A DNA stretch of 64,000 bases from Micromonospora echinofusca (GTDB lineage Bacteria; Actinomycetota; Actinomycetes; Mycobacteriales; Micromonosporaceae): NCBI RefSeq assembly GCF_900091445.1, contig NZ_LT607733.1, forward strand, positions 682,001 to 746,000, in the 5' to 3' direction. Position 1 is the stretch's first letter. The number at the start of each line of letters is the position of its first letter. The position numbers were made by a program, and so were the translations under genes. The notes under the pieces are model-generated. The model ran no database searches. It was given only the letters and a program-made list of their open reading frames with translations, and had not been told where the DNA came from. Positions 17,206 to 27,980 of this stretch are shown here, piece by piece.

Positions 17206-18153
17206 GTGACCACCGTGCCGCAACACCCGTCCGAAGGGACGAGACGGCAGCGCCCTTCCGTGGCGTTGGCCCGGGCGTCCCGCGCCCTCGCCGACGCCGG
17301 GATCGCCTCGGCGCGGGCCGAGGCGGAGCAGCTGGCCGCGTACGTGCTCGGGGTGCCCCGGGGGCGCCTGGCGCTGGCCGACGACCTCACCGCCGACCAG
17401 CTCGACCGGTTCGACGAGCTGGTCGCGCGGCGGGCCGGGCGGGAGCCGTTGCAGCACCTCACGGGCAGCGCCGGCTTCCGGCACCTGGAGCTGGCCGTCG
17501 GGCCGGGCGTCTTCGTGCCCCGGCCGGAGACCGAGCTGCTCGCCGGGTGGGGGATCGCGCAGGGCCGGCGCCTCGGCGCCGGGCTGGTGGTGGACCTGTG
17601 CAGCGGCTCGGGGGCGATCGCCCTCTCGGTCGCCCAGGAGCTGCCGGCGGCCCGGGTGGTGGCGGTGGAACGGTCGACGGCGGCGCTGCCCTGGCTGCGG
17701 CGCAACGCGGCGGCCCGGGCGGCCGCCGGGGACCGGCCGATCGAGGTGGTGGCGGCGGACGTCACCGCCGCCGACCTGCTCGCCGACCTGGTGGGCCGGG
17801 TCGACGTGCTGCTGTGCAACCCGCCGTACGTGCCGTCGGACGTCGCCGTACCCCCGGAGGTGGGCCGGCACGACCCGGCGAGCGCGGTCTTCGGCGGCGC
17901 GGACGGCCTGGCGGTGATCCGTCCGGTGATCGCCCGGGCGGCGGCGCTGCTGCGCCCGGGCGGGGTGCTCGGCGTGGAGCACGACGACACGCACGGCACG
18001 GCGGTGCCCGACCTGCTCGCGGCGGACGGCCGGTTCGAGGCGGTCGCCGGCCACCCGGACCTGACCGGGCGGCCCCGCTTCGCGACCGCGTCCCGCCGGG
18101 CGGACGGCCAGCACGCCGCCGCCGGGGCGACGTGGCAGACTGACTCCTCGTGA
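17206..18153 (+). CDS. prmC: Release-factor glutamine methyltransferase
   Basis: SAM-dependent enzyme (315 residues) that methylates the Gln of the GGQ motif in RF1 and RF2. An N-terminal helical domain (about 10-75) binds the release factor. The Rossmann core shows VVDLCSGSGAIALSVA (motif I) and the catalytic LLCNPPYVPSD near residue 205, followed by the family element DPASAVFGGADGLAVI. GTG at 17206 is used; ATG at 17176 is an in-frame alternative and neither has a strong ribosome-binding site. The stop overlaps the start of the next gene, so prmC, the Sua5-type gene and the phosphatase gene are probably cotranscribed. Confidence 0.92.
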   Translation: MTTVPQHPSEGTRRQRPSVALARASRALADAGIASARAEAEQLAAYVLGVPRGRLALADDLTADQLDRFDELVARRAGREPLQHLTGSAGFRHLELAVGPGVFVPRPETELLAGWGIAQGRRLGAGLVVDLCSGSGAIALSVAQELPAARVVAVERSTAALPWLRRNAAARAAAGDRPIEVVAADVTAADLLADLVGRVDVLLCNPPYVPSDVAVPPEVGRHDPASAVFGGADGLAVIRPVIARAAALLRPGGVLGVEHDDTHGTAVPDLLAADGRFEAVAGHPDLTGRPRFATASRRADGQHAAAGATWQTDSS

Positions 18154-18797
18154 TGCTCTACGACTGCCGGTCGCCCGCCGACCGGGACCGCGGCATCGCC
18201 GCTGCCATCGAGGCGGTCAAGAACGGCGAGCTGGTCGTCCTGCCGACCGACACGGTCTACGGGATCGGCGCGGACGCGTTCACCCCGTACGCGGTCAAGG
18301 CCCTGCTGGACGCCAAGGGCGGCCGTCAGGTGCCGCCGCCCGTGCTGATCGGCTCCCGGCACACCCTCGACGGCCTGGTCTATTCGCTGCCCCAGGCGGC
18401 CCGGGACCTCGTCGAGGCGTTCTGGCCGGGGGCGTTGACCATCATCGTGGCGCACTCGCCCAGCCTGCGCTGGGATCTCGGCGACTCCTCGGGGACGGTG
18501 GCGGTGCGGATGCCGCTGCACCCGGTGGCGCTGGAGGTGCTGCGCGAGACCGGCCCGATGGCGGTCGCCTCGGCCAACAAGACCGGCCAGCCGGCGGCCC
18601 TCACCGCCGAGGAGGCCCGCGACCAGCTCGCCTACTCGGTGCGGGCCTACCTGGAGGCCGGGCCCTGCCCGGACCCGGTGCCGAGCACGATCGTCGACCT
18701 CACCGGCGAGGTGCCGCAGGTGCTGCGGCAGGGCGCCGTCCCGATCGAGAAGCTCCGCGACGTGGTGCCCGACATCCTCGCCGGCCAGGGGGTCTGA
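18150..18797 (+). CDS. tsaC: L-threonylcarbamoyladenylate synthase (YrdC/Sua5)
   Basis: Makes threonylcarbamoyl-AMP from threonine, bicarbonate and ATP for the t6A37 modification of ANN-decoding tRNAs. The 215-residue protein has LPTDTVYGIGADAF near the N-terminus, a basic nucleotide-binding loop (KGGRQVPPPVLIGS), and SANKTGQPA in the core. It is a short YrdC-type protein without the extra Sua5 C-terminal domain. GTG at 18150 or ATG at 18153 may be the start; both overlap the prmC stop. A CAGACT box at 18136-18141 might be an internal promoter. The gene is followed without gap by the phosphatase gene. Confidence 0.93.
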   Translation: MMLYDCRSPADRDRGIAAAIEAVKNGELVVLPTDTVYGIGADAFTPYAVKALLDAKGGRQVPPPVLIGSRHTLDGLVYSLPQAARDLVEAFWPGALTIIVAHSPSLRWDLGDSSGTVAVRMPLHPVALEVLRETGPMAVASANKTGQPAALTAEEARDQLAYSVRAYLEAGPCPDPVPSTIVDLTGEVPQVLRQGAVPIEKLRDVVPDILAGQGV

Positions 18798-19409
18798 GTG
18801 CCTCCGTTCACCGTGCTGCACGTGTGCATGGGCAACATCTGCCGGTCGCCGATGGCCGAGCGGCTGCTGGCCCTCGCCGTGCGGGAACGGCTGGCCCGCC
18901 GCGAGGTCGATCCGGAGCGCGCCGACGAGCTGCTGCACAGCCACAGCGCCGGCACCGGCGGCTGGCACGCCGGCGAGGAGATGAACCCGCCGGCGTCGCG
19001 CCAGGTGACCGCCCGGGGCGGCAGCGTCGCCGGCTTCGCCGCGCGCAAGCTGCGGTCCGACCACATCGACGCCGCCGACCTCGTCCTCACGGCCACCGCC
19101 GACCAGCAGGACTACGTGGTGGCGCTGCGCCCCGACGCCGCGTCCCGCACGTTCGTGCTGGGCGAGTTCGGCCGGCTGCTCGCCGGGGTGGACGCCGCCG
19201 GGCTGCCGGCGGCCGAGGCGACCCCCGACGGGGTGTACGCGCGGGGCGTGGCCCTGGTGTCGGCCGCGCACGCCGCCCGCCTGGGCGCCACGGCGCTGCC
19301 CACCGACGATCTCGACGATCCGTGGGGTCGCGGCGACCAGTGCTTCAGCCGGGTCGCCGACGAGATCGAGGAGACCGTCCACCCCCTCGCGGCCGCGCTC
19401 CTGCCGTAA
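18798..19409 (+). CDS. Low-molecular-weight protein-tyrosine-phosphatase
   Basis: Cysteine phosphatase of the LMW-PTP/Wzb/PtpA type, 203 residues, somewhat longer than the usual 150-165. The active-site loop is at the N-terminus: VCMGNICRSPM has the CX5R pattern (Cys10, Arg16). The general acid lies in the C-terminal DDLDDPWGRG. GTG at 18798 directly abuts the TGA of the upstream gene. LMW-PTPs act on tyrosine kinases, exopolysaccharide regulators or arsenate; with no such genes adjacent the target is open. The middle segment (about 100-150) is longer than usual and may extend the fold. Confidence 0.88.
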   Translation: MPPFTVLHVCMGNICRSPMAERLLALAVRERLARREVDPERADELLHSHSAGTGGWHAGEEMNPPASRQVTARGGSVAGFAARKLRSDHIDAADLVLTATADQQDYVVALRPDAASRTFVLGEFGRLLAGVDAAGLPAAEATPDGVYARGVALVSAAHAARLGATALPTDDLDDPWGRGDQCFSRVADEIEETVHPLAAALLP

Positions 19410-19525
19410 CCCGCCCGAGGTACCCCCGCGCGTGAGTTTCCTGCGGGTTTGGGGGAAAGGCGCGGTCGAGAGGGTCATTCGGGTCATTCTGGGTGGGTCC
19501 TGACCGGCTCCTGCGGGGAGAGCTG

Positions 19526-21640
19526 ATGACCCGGGCACGCCTCGACAAACTGTTCACCGTGCTGATCGCCGGCGTGCTGGCCGGGCTGGCGCTCGCGGTG
19601 GCGGCCCTCCCGGCCGCGCTGGTCTTCGGGATCGGGTTCTCGGCGCTCGCCGCGCCGTACTCGGAGCTGCCGAACACGCTGCGCACGCCGCCCACGCCCC
19701 AGCGCTCCAACCTCTACGCCAACGACGGCACCACCCTGATCACCTCCTTCTACCAGGAGGACCGGGTGGACGTGCCGCTGGCCGAGGTGGCGCCGGTGAT
19801 GCGGCAGGCGATCATCGCCGCCGAGGACACCCGGTTCCACGAGCACCGCGGCGTCGACCTGCGCGGCGTGGTGCGGGCCTTCGCGGTCAACCAGCGCGAC
19901 GGCACGACGAGGCAGGGCGCGTCCACGCTGACCATGCAGTACGTCCGCAACGTGCTCAGCAACGACCCCCGGCTCAGCGAGCGGCAACGCGCCGCCGCCA
20001 GCGAGCTGACCACCGCCCGCAAGATCCAGGAGATGCGGTACGCGTTGGCCCTGGAACGGGAGCTGTCCAAGGACGAGATCCTCACCCGCTACCTCAACAT
20101 CGCCTACTTCGGCGCGGGCGCGTACGGGGTGGCCGCCGCGAGCCGGCGCTACTTCTCCAAGCCGCCGGCGGAGCTGACCCTGGCCGAGGCGGCGCTGCTG
20201 GCGGGCCTGGTCCGCTCCCCGCACACCGACGACCCGATCAACGGCGACGCGGACGCGGCACTCGCCCGCCGGGCGTACGTGCTCGACCGGCTGGTGGAGT
20301 CCGGGCAGGTGCCGGCCGAGGCGGCGGCCCTGGCCGAGGCCGAGCAGTTGAAGCTACGGCCCAGCCAGACGCCGAACGACTGCACGGCGGTGCCGGCCGA
20401 GCACAACGACTGGGGCTTCTTCTGCGACTGGTTCACCCGCTGGTGGAACGCGCAGCCGGCGTTCGGCGCGACGGTCGACGAGCGGCAGCTCACGCTGCGC
20501 CGGGGCGGCTTCTCCATCGTCTCCTCGCTCGACCCGGCGGTGCAGCGCGCCACCACCGAGCAGGTCCGCCGGATCTATCCGGTGGACGACCGCCGGGCGG
20601 CGCCGACGGCGGTGGTCCAGCCCGGCACGGGCCGGGTGCTCGCGATGGCGGTGAACCGGAACTACGGCGTGACCGCCAACCCGGCCGGGCAGAAGAACCA
20701 CCCGAACACGGTCAACCAGCTGGTCGCCGGGGGCGGGGCGATCGAGGGCTACCAGGCCGGCTCCACGTTCAAGCTCTTCACGATGCTGGCCGCGCTGGAG
20801 GCCGGGCTGCCGCTGAGCACGGAGTTCGACGCGCCGGCGCGGATCGTGACGGACTACTCGGTGACCGAGGCGACGGCGAGCTGCGACGGATACTGGTGCC
20901 CGCGCAACGCCAGCGCCTCGATGGACGGCCGGCACACCATGTGGACCGCCTTCGGCGAGTCGGTCAACACGTACTTCGCCTGGCTGACCGAGCGGGTCGG
21001 CGCGGACCGGGTGGTGGAGATGGCCGAGCGGCTCGGCATCGTCTTCCGCTCCGAGGACGACGCGCGGCTGGCCCGCCACGGGGCGCGCGAATGGGGACCG
21101 TTCACCCTCGGCGTCTCCGCCACCACCCCGCTCGACCTGGCCGGCGCGTACGCGGCGGTGGCGGCCGAGGGCTCGTGGTGCGCGCCGCTGCCGGTCGTCT
21201 CGATCGCCGACGCCGCCGGCCGGCCGGTGGCCGCCGCGCAGCCGAACTGCCGCCAGGCGGTCGACGTGGACGTGGCCCGGGCGGCGGCCGACGCGGCCCG
21301 CTGCCCGGTCGGCGACCAGTCGATGTACCGGGAGTGCGACCGCGGCACCGCCGAGGGGCTGCACCGGCAGCTCGGCCGGCCGGTGGCGGGCAAGACGGGC
21401 AGCTCGGACGGGTACGCGACGGAGACCGTGGTCGCCTTCACCCCGCAGCTCGCGGTCGCCTCGATCGCCGCCAACCCCGACGACCCGGGCGACGCGGTCG
21501 GCCAGCGGGTGCAGAGGCAGCTGGTCGAGGCGGTGGGGGAGGTGCTCTCCTTCGCGCTGCGCGACGAGCCGGTGCGCGACTTCGTGCCGCCCAGCGAGGC
21601 GACCGCCTTCCAGCTCACCGGCGCCCGCGCCGGCAACTGA
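19526..21640 (+). CDS. Bifunctional class A penicillin-binding protein
   Basis: Peptidoglycan glycosyltransferase and transpeptidase, 704 residues. A short cytoplasmic tail and one membrane helix (about 8-40) are followed by the GT51 domain with EDTRFHEHRGVDLRGVVRA (catalytic Glu) and later RKIQEMRYALALE. The penicillin-binding transpeptidase domain has the nucleophile motif STFK (Ser413), SVN near 488, and KTGS in the C-terminal part. No PASTA domain follows. ATG at 19526 has CGGGGAGAG 5-10 bases upstream; this start begins the short basic tail before the membrane helix. The gene is monocistronic, ending at a hairpin shared with the convergent SDR gene. Confidence 0.93.
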   Translation: MTRARLDKLFTVLIAGVLAGLALAVAALPAALVFGIGFSALAAPYSELPNTLRTPPTPQRSNLYANDGTTLITSFYQEDRVDVPLAEVAPVMRQAIIAAEDTRFHEHRGVDLRGVVRAFAVNQRDGTTRQGASTLTMQYVRNVLSNDPRLSERQRAAASELTTARKIQEMRYALALERELSKDEILTRYLNIAYFGAGAYGVAAASRRYFSKPPAELTLAEAALLAGLVRSPHTDDPINGDADAALARRAYVLDRLVESGQVPAEAAALAEAEQLKLRPSQTPNDCTAVPAEHNDWGFFCDWFTRWWNAQPAFGATVDERQLTLRRGGFSIVSSLDPAVQRATTEQVRRIYPVDDRRAAPTAVVQPGTGRVLAMAVNRNYGVTANPAGQKNHPNTVNQLVAGGGAIEGYQAGSTFKLFTMLAALEAGLPLSTEFDAPARIVTDYSVTEATASCDGYWCPRNASASMDGRHTMWTAFGESVNTYFAWLTERVGADRVVEMAERLGIVFRSEDDARLARHGAREWGPFTLGVSATTPLDLAGAYAAVAAEGSWCAPLPVVSIADAAGRPVAAAQPNCRQAVDVDVARAAADAARCPVGDQSMYRECDRGTAEGLHRQLGRPVAGKTGSSDGYATETVVAFTPQLAVASIAANPDDPGDAVGQRVQRQLVEAVGEVLSFALRDEPVRDFVPPSEATAFQLTGARAGN

Positions 21641-21654
21641 GCCCGCCCGCCCGC

Positions 21655-21686
21655 GCAGCCGTGCCCGCCCCGGCGGGTGCGGCTGC
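21655..21686. terminator. Bidirectional hairpin between convergent genes
   Basis: Two 15-nt arms (21655-21669 and 21672-21686) pair with two G-T wobbles. It lies 15 bases after the penicillin-binding-protein stop and about 50 bases from the end of the convergent SDR gene. Confidence 0.65.
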
Positions 21687-21734
21687 CGAACCGGGCGCCC
21701 CGGCGGGCGGCCCAGATCCGGCGCGGGGGCGCCC

Positions 21735-23225
21735 TCAGCGGCGCAGGAAGGCGGCGGGCCGGTGGGCCTCCTGCTCCGCCTGGCGGGCGATGTTGCGGGC
21801 CATCCCGCCGAAGACCACCGCGTGGAAGGGCGCGACGGATCCCCAGTAGGCGTGCCCGGGCAGCCCGCGCGGCAGGAACACGGCCCGCTGCTGGTAGCGG
21901 CTGCCGCCGTCGTCGCCGGGGAGCACGCGCATCTCCAGCCAGGCCCGGCCCGGCAGCCGCATCTCGGCGCGCAGCCGCAGCAGCTCGCCGGGCACGATCT
22001 CCTCCACCCGCCAGAAGTCCAGCGCCTCGCCGACCTGGAGGCGGTGCGGGTCGCGCCGGCCACGGCGCAGCCCCACGCCGCCGATCAGCCGGTCCAGCCA
22101 GCCCCGGACCGTCCAGGCCAGCGGGAACGAGTACCAGCCGTGCTCGCCGCCGACGCCCTCGATGACCCGCCACAGGTCCTCCGGCGGCGCGTGCACCGCC
22201 CGTTCGCGGACGTCGGTGTAGGCGGTGCCGCCGGACCACTCGGGGTCGCTGGGCAGCGGCTCGGCCGGCGCGTCGGGCCCGCTCGCGGTCGACCAGCGGG
22301 TCTCCACCTCGCCGTCGCGCACCTTCGACAGGGCCAGCGCGACCGCCTGGTCGAAGCTGGTCAGCCCCTCGGGCGGGTCCGGCACGTACCGCGCGATGTC
22401 GTGCTCGTGGGCGACGGCCTCGTGGACCAGGCTCTCCACCAACGGCCGGGCGATGGCGTTCGGCACCGGGGTGATGAGCCCGACCCAGTGCGAGGAGAGC
22501 GACGGCGTCAGCGGTCGCACCGGCACGATGACGCGCCGGCGCAGCCCGGCCACCCGCGCGTACCGCTGCATCATGTCCTGGAAGGTGAGGATGTCCGGCC
22601 CGCCGATGTCGAAGGCGCGGTTGACCTCCGGCGGCAGCTCGGCGCAGCCGGCCAGGTAGCGCAGCACGTCGCGGACGGCGATCGGCTGGATCCGGTTGCG
22701 GACCCAGCGCGGGGTGACCATGGCCGGCAGCCGCTCGGTCAGGTAGCGCAGCATCTCGAACGAGGCCGACCCCGAGCCGATGATCACCGCGGCCCGCAGC
22801 ACGGCCGTCGGCACCCCGCTGTCGAGCAGGATCCGCCCCACCTCGGCCCGCGAGCGCAGGTGCGCCGACGGGACCTCCCGGTCCGCCGCCGGCTCCGGCC
22901 CGCCCAGGTAGACGATCCGGCGTACGCCCGCGGCGCGCGCGGCCTCGGCGAACCGGGTGGCGGCCTCGCGGTCGGCGGCCTCGAAGCCGGCCTGGCCGAG
23001 CGAGTGCACCAGGTAGTACGCGACGTCCACGCCCGCGAACGCGGCGGGCAGCGTCTCCGGCCTGCGCAGGTCGCCCTCGACGATCTCCGTCCGTACCGCC
23101 CACGGCACGTCCCGCAGCCGTCCCGCCTTGCGGGCCAGGCACCGCACCGTGTGCCCCTCGGCCAGCAGTCGGGGCGCCAGGCGCCCGCCGATGTAACCCG
23201 TCGCTCCCGTGACCAGGCATCTCAC
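21735..23225 (-). CDS. SDR-type oxidoreductase fused to a DUF2867 domain
   Basis: A 496-residue two-domain protein. The N-terminal half is an atypical short-chain dehydrogenase/NmrA-like Rossmann fold with [17 protein letters not shown] at the start and a YLVHSLG segment. The C-terminal half (about 320-490) resembles DUF2867, a START-like fold seen in many bacterial proteins of this architecture. The substrate is unknown; proteins of this layout are usually annotated only as NAD(P)-binding. GTG at 23225 is chosen because it begins the Rossmann strand and follows GGAGACC; an in-frame TTG lies upstream. It is divergent from glyA with only 35 bases between start codons, so their promoters overlap. 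Confidence 0.82.
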   Translation of the reverse strand: MRCLVTGATGYIGGRLAPRLLAEGHTVRCLARKAGRLRDVPWAVRTEIVEGDLRRPETLPAAFAGVDVAYYLVHSLGQAGFEAADREAATRFAEAARAAGVRRIVYLGGPEPAADREVPSAHLRSRAEVGRILLDSGVPTAVLRAAVIIGSGSASFEMLRYLTERLPAMVTPRWVRNRIQPIAVRDVLRYLAGCAELPPEVNRAFDIGGPDILTFQDMMQRYARVAGLRRRVIVPVRPLTPSLSSHWVGLITPVPNAIARPLVESLVHEAVAHEHDIARYVPDPPEGLTSFDQAVALALSKVRDGEVETRWSTASGPDAPAEPLPSDPEWSGGTAYTDVRERAVHAPPEDLWRVIEGVGGEHGWYSFPLAWTVRGWLDRLIGGVGLRRGRRDPHRLQVGEALDFWRVEEIVPGELLRLRAEMRLPGRAWLEMRVLPGDDGGSRYQQRAVFLPRGLPGHAYWGSVAPFHAVVFGGMARNIARQAEQEAHRPAAFLRR

Positions 23226-23246
23226 GGTCTCCAGTGTGCGGCCCAA

Positions 23247-23252
23247 TAGACT
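23247..23252 (+). promoter_or_regulatory. -10 box of a leaderless promoter (glyA)
   Basis: TAGACT, 8 bases before the GTG of glyA at 23261. It lies in the 35-base gap between divergent start codons, and there is no Shine-Dalgarno sequence. Confidence 0.55.
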
Positions 23253-23260
23253 CTGGCGCT

Positions 23261-24543
<1,283 letters not shown>

Positions 24544-24547
<4 letters not shown>

Positions 24548-24975
24548 GCGAGCCGCGCGCGGGCGAGCCCGGCGCCATCCGGGCCCGGCTGCCGCACCTG
24601 CGCCTGCCGCTGCTGGCCTGCGGGGTGCTCGCGCTGGTCGCGGTGCCGACCGCGGCGGTGCTGCGCGGCGGCACCGGCGCGGCCGGCGTGGCCGCCGGGA
24701 TCGCGCTGGTCGTCGTCAGCTACCTGGTCTCCGGCGTCTCGGTGGCCTGGGCCGACGCCGTCAATCCACGGATGATCATGTCGGTGGGGCTGGTCACCTA
24801 CGCCACCAAGATCGTGGTGCTCGGGGTGGCGATGGCCGCCGTGGCGGCCACCGGCTGGCCCGGCCTGCCGGACATGGGGGTGGCGATCATCGCGGCCGTG
24901 GTGGTCTGGACCGGCGCCCATCTCACCTGGGCCATGCGCTCGCCGCTGCCCACATTCGAGCGACGCGGTGAGTGA
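24544..24975 (+). CDS. Small membrane protein upstream of the ATP synthase genes (AtpI-like)
   Basis: A 143-residue protein with four hydrophobic segments (about 22-40, 44-64, 78-98, 103-122) and a short charged tail, in the layout of ATP synthase subunit I. AtpI proteins are thought to help assemble the c-ring. The assignment rests on size, topology and position two genes upstream of atpB; I see no diagnostic motif. The ATG at 24544 overlaps the glyA stop by four bases, which indicates translational coupling to glyA. A 164-base gap separates it from the next gene. Confidence 0.6.
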
Positions 24976-25123
24976 GCGTTCTGTCGGATCTGCGTCCGGC
25001 ATTTCGGGCTGCCGCCGCGGGCCGCACGGGAGTAACCTGACCAACGACTTTCGCGCCCGCACCACGGCCCGCACGCTGTCCGCAGTGTGGGGGGTGCCGC
25101 ACACTCCCGCGCGTGCCTGCTGA

Positions 25124-25129
25124 TATTGT
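25124..25129 (+). promoter_or_regulatory. Candidate -10 box before the atpZ-like gene
   Basis: TATTGT, 10 bases before ATG at 25140. It would start the ATP synthase transcript almost at the start codon. Another TANNNT box, TAACCT, is at 25033-25038. Neither has a clear -35, so this is tentative. Confidence 0.35.
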
Positions 25130-25139
25130 TCGCCACGTC

Positions 25140-25361
25140 ATGGCCGAAGACCCACACCCCCGCAGGTCCGACGACCCTTCGTCGGAAGGCGCGGCAGGGG
25201 CCGTTCTGGGCTACCTACTCGCCGGCATCGTGGTGTGGGGCTTCCTCGGGTGGTTGGCGGAGCGACTTCTCGATCTGCGAACCGGCGTCGGGGTCGCCCT
25301 CGGCATGATCTTCGGCGCGGCCGGAGCGATTTACCTGATCATGAAGAGGCTCAGTGCTTGA
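25140..25361 (+). CDS. AtpZ/AtpI-family small membrane protein
   Basis: A 73-residue protein with a charged N-terminus and two membrane helices (about 22-40 and 50-69), the second containing GMIFGAAGAIYLIMKRL. This matches the short AtpZ/F1Fo-ATPase accessory family found just before atpB in many Gram-positives; it may act in Mg2+/Ca2+ transport or c-ring assembly. ATG at 25140 is chosen over an upstream in-frame GTG because a -10-like box lies between them. It directly precedes atpB (42 bases). Function inferred from family and position. Confidence 0.7.
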   Translation: MAEDPHPRRSDDPSSEGAAGAVLGYLLAGIVVWGFLGWLAERLLDLRTGVGVALGMIFGAAGAIYLIMKRLSA

Positions 25362-25403
25362 GTGCCAGCACGCCCGGGTCTGTCGAGTGCGGAGGATGAC
25401 ACG

Positions 25404-26183
25404 GTGAGTGGACAGCTCGTCGCCGCCGAGGGGCTTCCCTGGCCCCCCAGCGTCGGAGATTTCTACCCGCCGGACGTGGCTGGCCCCTGGGTCACCAAGT
25501 TCGGGATCATGATCTGGCTCGCGGTCGCGCTGCTGATCGTCTTCTTCATGCTCGCCTACCGGAAGCCCAAGCTGGTCCCCGGCAAGGCCCAGTGGTACGC
25601 GGAGTCGGTCTACGGCCTGGTCCGGGACAACATCGCCCGTGAGCAGATGGGCAACGCGGGCATCCGCTTCGCGCCCTACTTCACGGTGCTGTTCAGCTTC
25701 ATCGTGCTGACCAACCTCTTCGCCATCGTGCCCGGTCTGCAGATCTCGCCGAACTCGCACATCGCGTTCCCCATCGTGCTCGCGGCGATCTCCTACGTGA
25801 TGTACCTCTACATCGGCGCCCGTAAGCACGGCCTCGGCAAGTACCTCAAGATGAGCCTGATCATCCCGAACGTGCCGTGGCCCATGCACATCCTGCTGAT
25901 CCCGATCGAGTTCATGCAGACGTTCATCGTCCGGCCCGTCACGCTGGCGCTGCGGCTCTTCGCCAACCTGTTCGCCGGCCACCTGCTGCTGCTGGTCTTC
26001 ACCATCGGCGGCTTCGTGATGCTCAACTCGAGCAGCCTTTTCGTCCAGGTGACCTCGATCTTCTCCTTCCTGATGGCGATCGTGATGGCCTTCTTCGAGG
26101 TGCTGGTCGCCGTGCTGCAGGCCTACGTCTTCGTCACGCTGAGCGCGAACTACATCGGAAGTTCGCTCGCCGACGAGCACTGA
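25404..26183 (+). CDS. atpB: ATP synthase subunit a
   Basis: Membrane subunit a of Fo, which forms the proton half-channels facing the c-ring. The 259-residue protein has five or six helices. The essential arginine lies in PVTLALRLFANLFAGHLLLL, with the characteristic Asn/Gly/His after it. GTG at 25404 is chosen because GGAGG stands 8 bases upstream and gives the expected short N-terminus. First of the core genes of the locus in the order a-c-b-delta-alpha-gamma-beta. Confidence 0.95.
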   Translation: MSGQLVAAEGLPWPPSVGDFYPPDVAGPWVTKFGIMIWLAVALLIVFFMLAYRKPKLVPGKAQWYAESVYGLVRDNIAREQMGNAGIRFAPYFTVLFSFIVLTNLFAIVPGLQISPNSHIAFPIVLAAISYVMYLYIGARKHGLGKYLKMSLIIPNVPWPMHILLIPIEFMQTFIVRPVTLALRLFANLFAGHLLLLVFTIGGFVMLNSSSLFVQVTSIFSFLMAIVMAFFEVLVAVLQAYVFVTLSANYIGSSLADEH

Positions 26184-26235
26184 TCGGGCTCGGCGGGCCA
26201 CCCGGCCCGACCAAGCTTCTGGTACCGACCCGCGT

Positions 26236-26504
<269 letters not shown>

Positions 26505-26535
26505 CGAGAGCTTTCTCCCGACCCGGAGGTCTGAC

Positions 26536-27066
26536 ATGTTCATCGCCGCAGAAGGTGTGGAGCACAACCCGATCCTGCCCATCTGGCAGGAGATGGTCGT
26601 CGGGACCATCGCCTTCGCCCTGCTCTGCTTCGTCCTGCTGAAGTTCGTCATGCCCCGCATGGAGGCGATGTACCAGGCGCGGGTCGACGCCATCGAGGGC
26701 GGGCTCAAGCGGGCCGAGGCCGCTCAGGCCGAGGCCAACCAGGTGCTCGAGCAGTACCGGGCCCAGCTCGCCGAGGTGCGTACCGAGGCAGCGCGGATCC
26801 GGGACGACGCCCGGGCCGACGCCGAGGGCATCCGCCAGGACATCCTCGCCAAGGCGCGGGAGGAGTCCGACCGGATCATCGCCGCCGGCAAGGAGCAGCT
26901 CGCCGCCGAGCGGGCCACCATCGTGCGCGAGCTGCGCACGGAGGTCGGCACGATCGCGGTCGACCTGGCCAGCAAGATCGTCGGGGAGTCCCTCGCCGAC
27001 GAGGCGCGTCGCAAGGGCACCGTCGACCGGTTCCTGAGCAACCTCGAGAGCGCGGGGGCCCGCTGA
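26536..27066 (+). CDS. atpF: ATP synthase subunit b
   Basis: Peripheral-stalk subunit, 176 residues. One membrane helix (about 18-38, TIAFALLCFVLLKFVM) is followed by a long Ala/Glu/Arg-rich coiled coil (ARVDAIEGGLKRAEAAQ onward). ATG at 26536 follows GGAGG. Its stop codon overlaps the atpH start (TGATG), so the two are translationally coupled, in keeping with their 2:1 stalk assembly. Confidence 0.95.
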   Translation: MFIAAEGVEHNPILPIWQEMVVGTIAFALLCFVLLKFVMPRMEAMYQARVDAIEGGLKRAEAAQAEANQVLEQYRAQLAEVRTEAARIRDDARADAEGIRQDILAKAREESDRIIAAGKEQLAAERATIVRELRTEVGTIAVDLASKIVGESLADEARRKGTVDRFLSNLESAGAR

Positions 27067-27887
27067 TGCAGGCCGCCAGCCGGGAGTCGTACAAGGTCGC
27101 GGCCGAGCGCCTCGACGCGTACGTCCGCGGTGCGGAGCCGTCGGCGGTGGCCACCACCGCCGACGCCATCCTCTCCGTCGCCGACCTGCTGCGGCGCGAG
27201 CCGCGGCTGCGCCGGGCGCTCTCCGACCCGGCCCGCAGCGGTGCCGACCGTGCCGGGTTGCTCGGCGAGCTGCTGCGCGGCAAGGTCGACGCCGAGGCGC
27301 TGGACCTGATCGCCTCGCTGGTAGCCGGCCGTTGGTCGGCGCCCTCGGAGCTGCTCGACGCCGCCGAGCGGTTGGGCGTCGACGCTCTCCTGGCCGGCGC
27401 CGACTCCGCGGGCGAACTGGGCGAGGTCGAGGACGAGCTGTTCCGCTTCGGGCAGGTCGTCGCCGGTTCGCCGGAGCTGTCCAGCACGCTCTCCGACTCG
27501 ACCGTCCCGGCCGTCCGGCGGGCCACGCTGGTCGACCAGCTGCTCGCCGGCAAGGCCCGGCCGATCACCGGCTACCTCGTCGGGGTCGCGCTCGCCGGTT
27601 TCGGTGGACGCAACCTCTCCGGTGCGCTCAGCCGGCTGGTCGAGCTGGCCGCCGAGCGGCGGGACCGGCAGGTGGCGTACGTGACCGCCGCGGCCCCGTT
27701 GAGTGAGGAGGAGGAGCGCCGGTTGGGTGCCAGTCTCTCCGCGATATACGGTCGAGAGGTTTCCGTCAAGCAGACGGTGGACCCCTCGGTTCTCGGTGGC
27801 GTCAGTGTGCGGGTCGGCTCCGACCTGTACGACGGCACCGTCCTGCGCCGCCTCAACGAGAGCCGTAACGCGCTCGCGAAGCGCTGA
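27066..27887 (+). CDS. atpH: ATP synthase subunit delta
   Basis: Links the peripheral stalk to the top of F1. The protein has 273 residues, longer than the 177 of E. coli but usual for actinobacteria. The N-terminal helical bundle has SRESYKVAAERLDAYV. The C-terminal conserved segment is VKQTVDPSVLGGVSVRVGSDLYDGTV. Starts one base inside the atpF stop. A 93-base gap follows before atpA, containing a GGCGGC/GCCGCC hairpin (27890-27904). Confidence 0.94.
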   Translation: MQAASRESYKVAAERLDAYVRGAEPSAVATTADAILSVADLLRREPRLRRALSDPARSGADRAGLLGELLRGKVDAEALDLIASLVAGRWSAPSELLDAAERLGVDALLAGADSAGELGEVEDELFRFGQVVAGSPELSSTLSDSTVPAVRRATLVDQLLAGKARPITGYLVGVALAGFGGRNLSGALSRLVELAAERRDRQVAYVTAAAPLSEEEERRLGASLSAIYGREVSVKQTVDPSVLGGVSVRVGSDLYDGTVLRRLNESRNALAKR

Positions 27888-27980
27888 GGCGGCAGCGCCG
27901 CCCAGTGCCTGTGACATAGACGCCATTCGGACCGGTCGGTACTAGGTATCCCGGGCCCCTGATACTTAAGGAAGCAGAGG

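Noticed and set aside
27966..27975. CTTAAGG-type sequence before atpA as another copy of the 16-bp pathway operator
   Set aside because: Only a CTTAAG half resembles it; the GAAC half is missing, so it is not counted.
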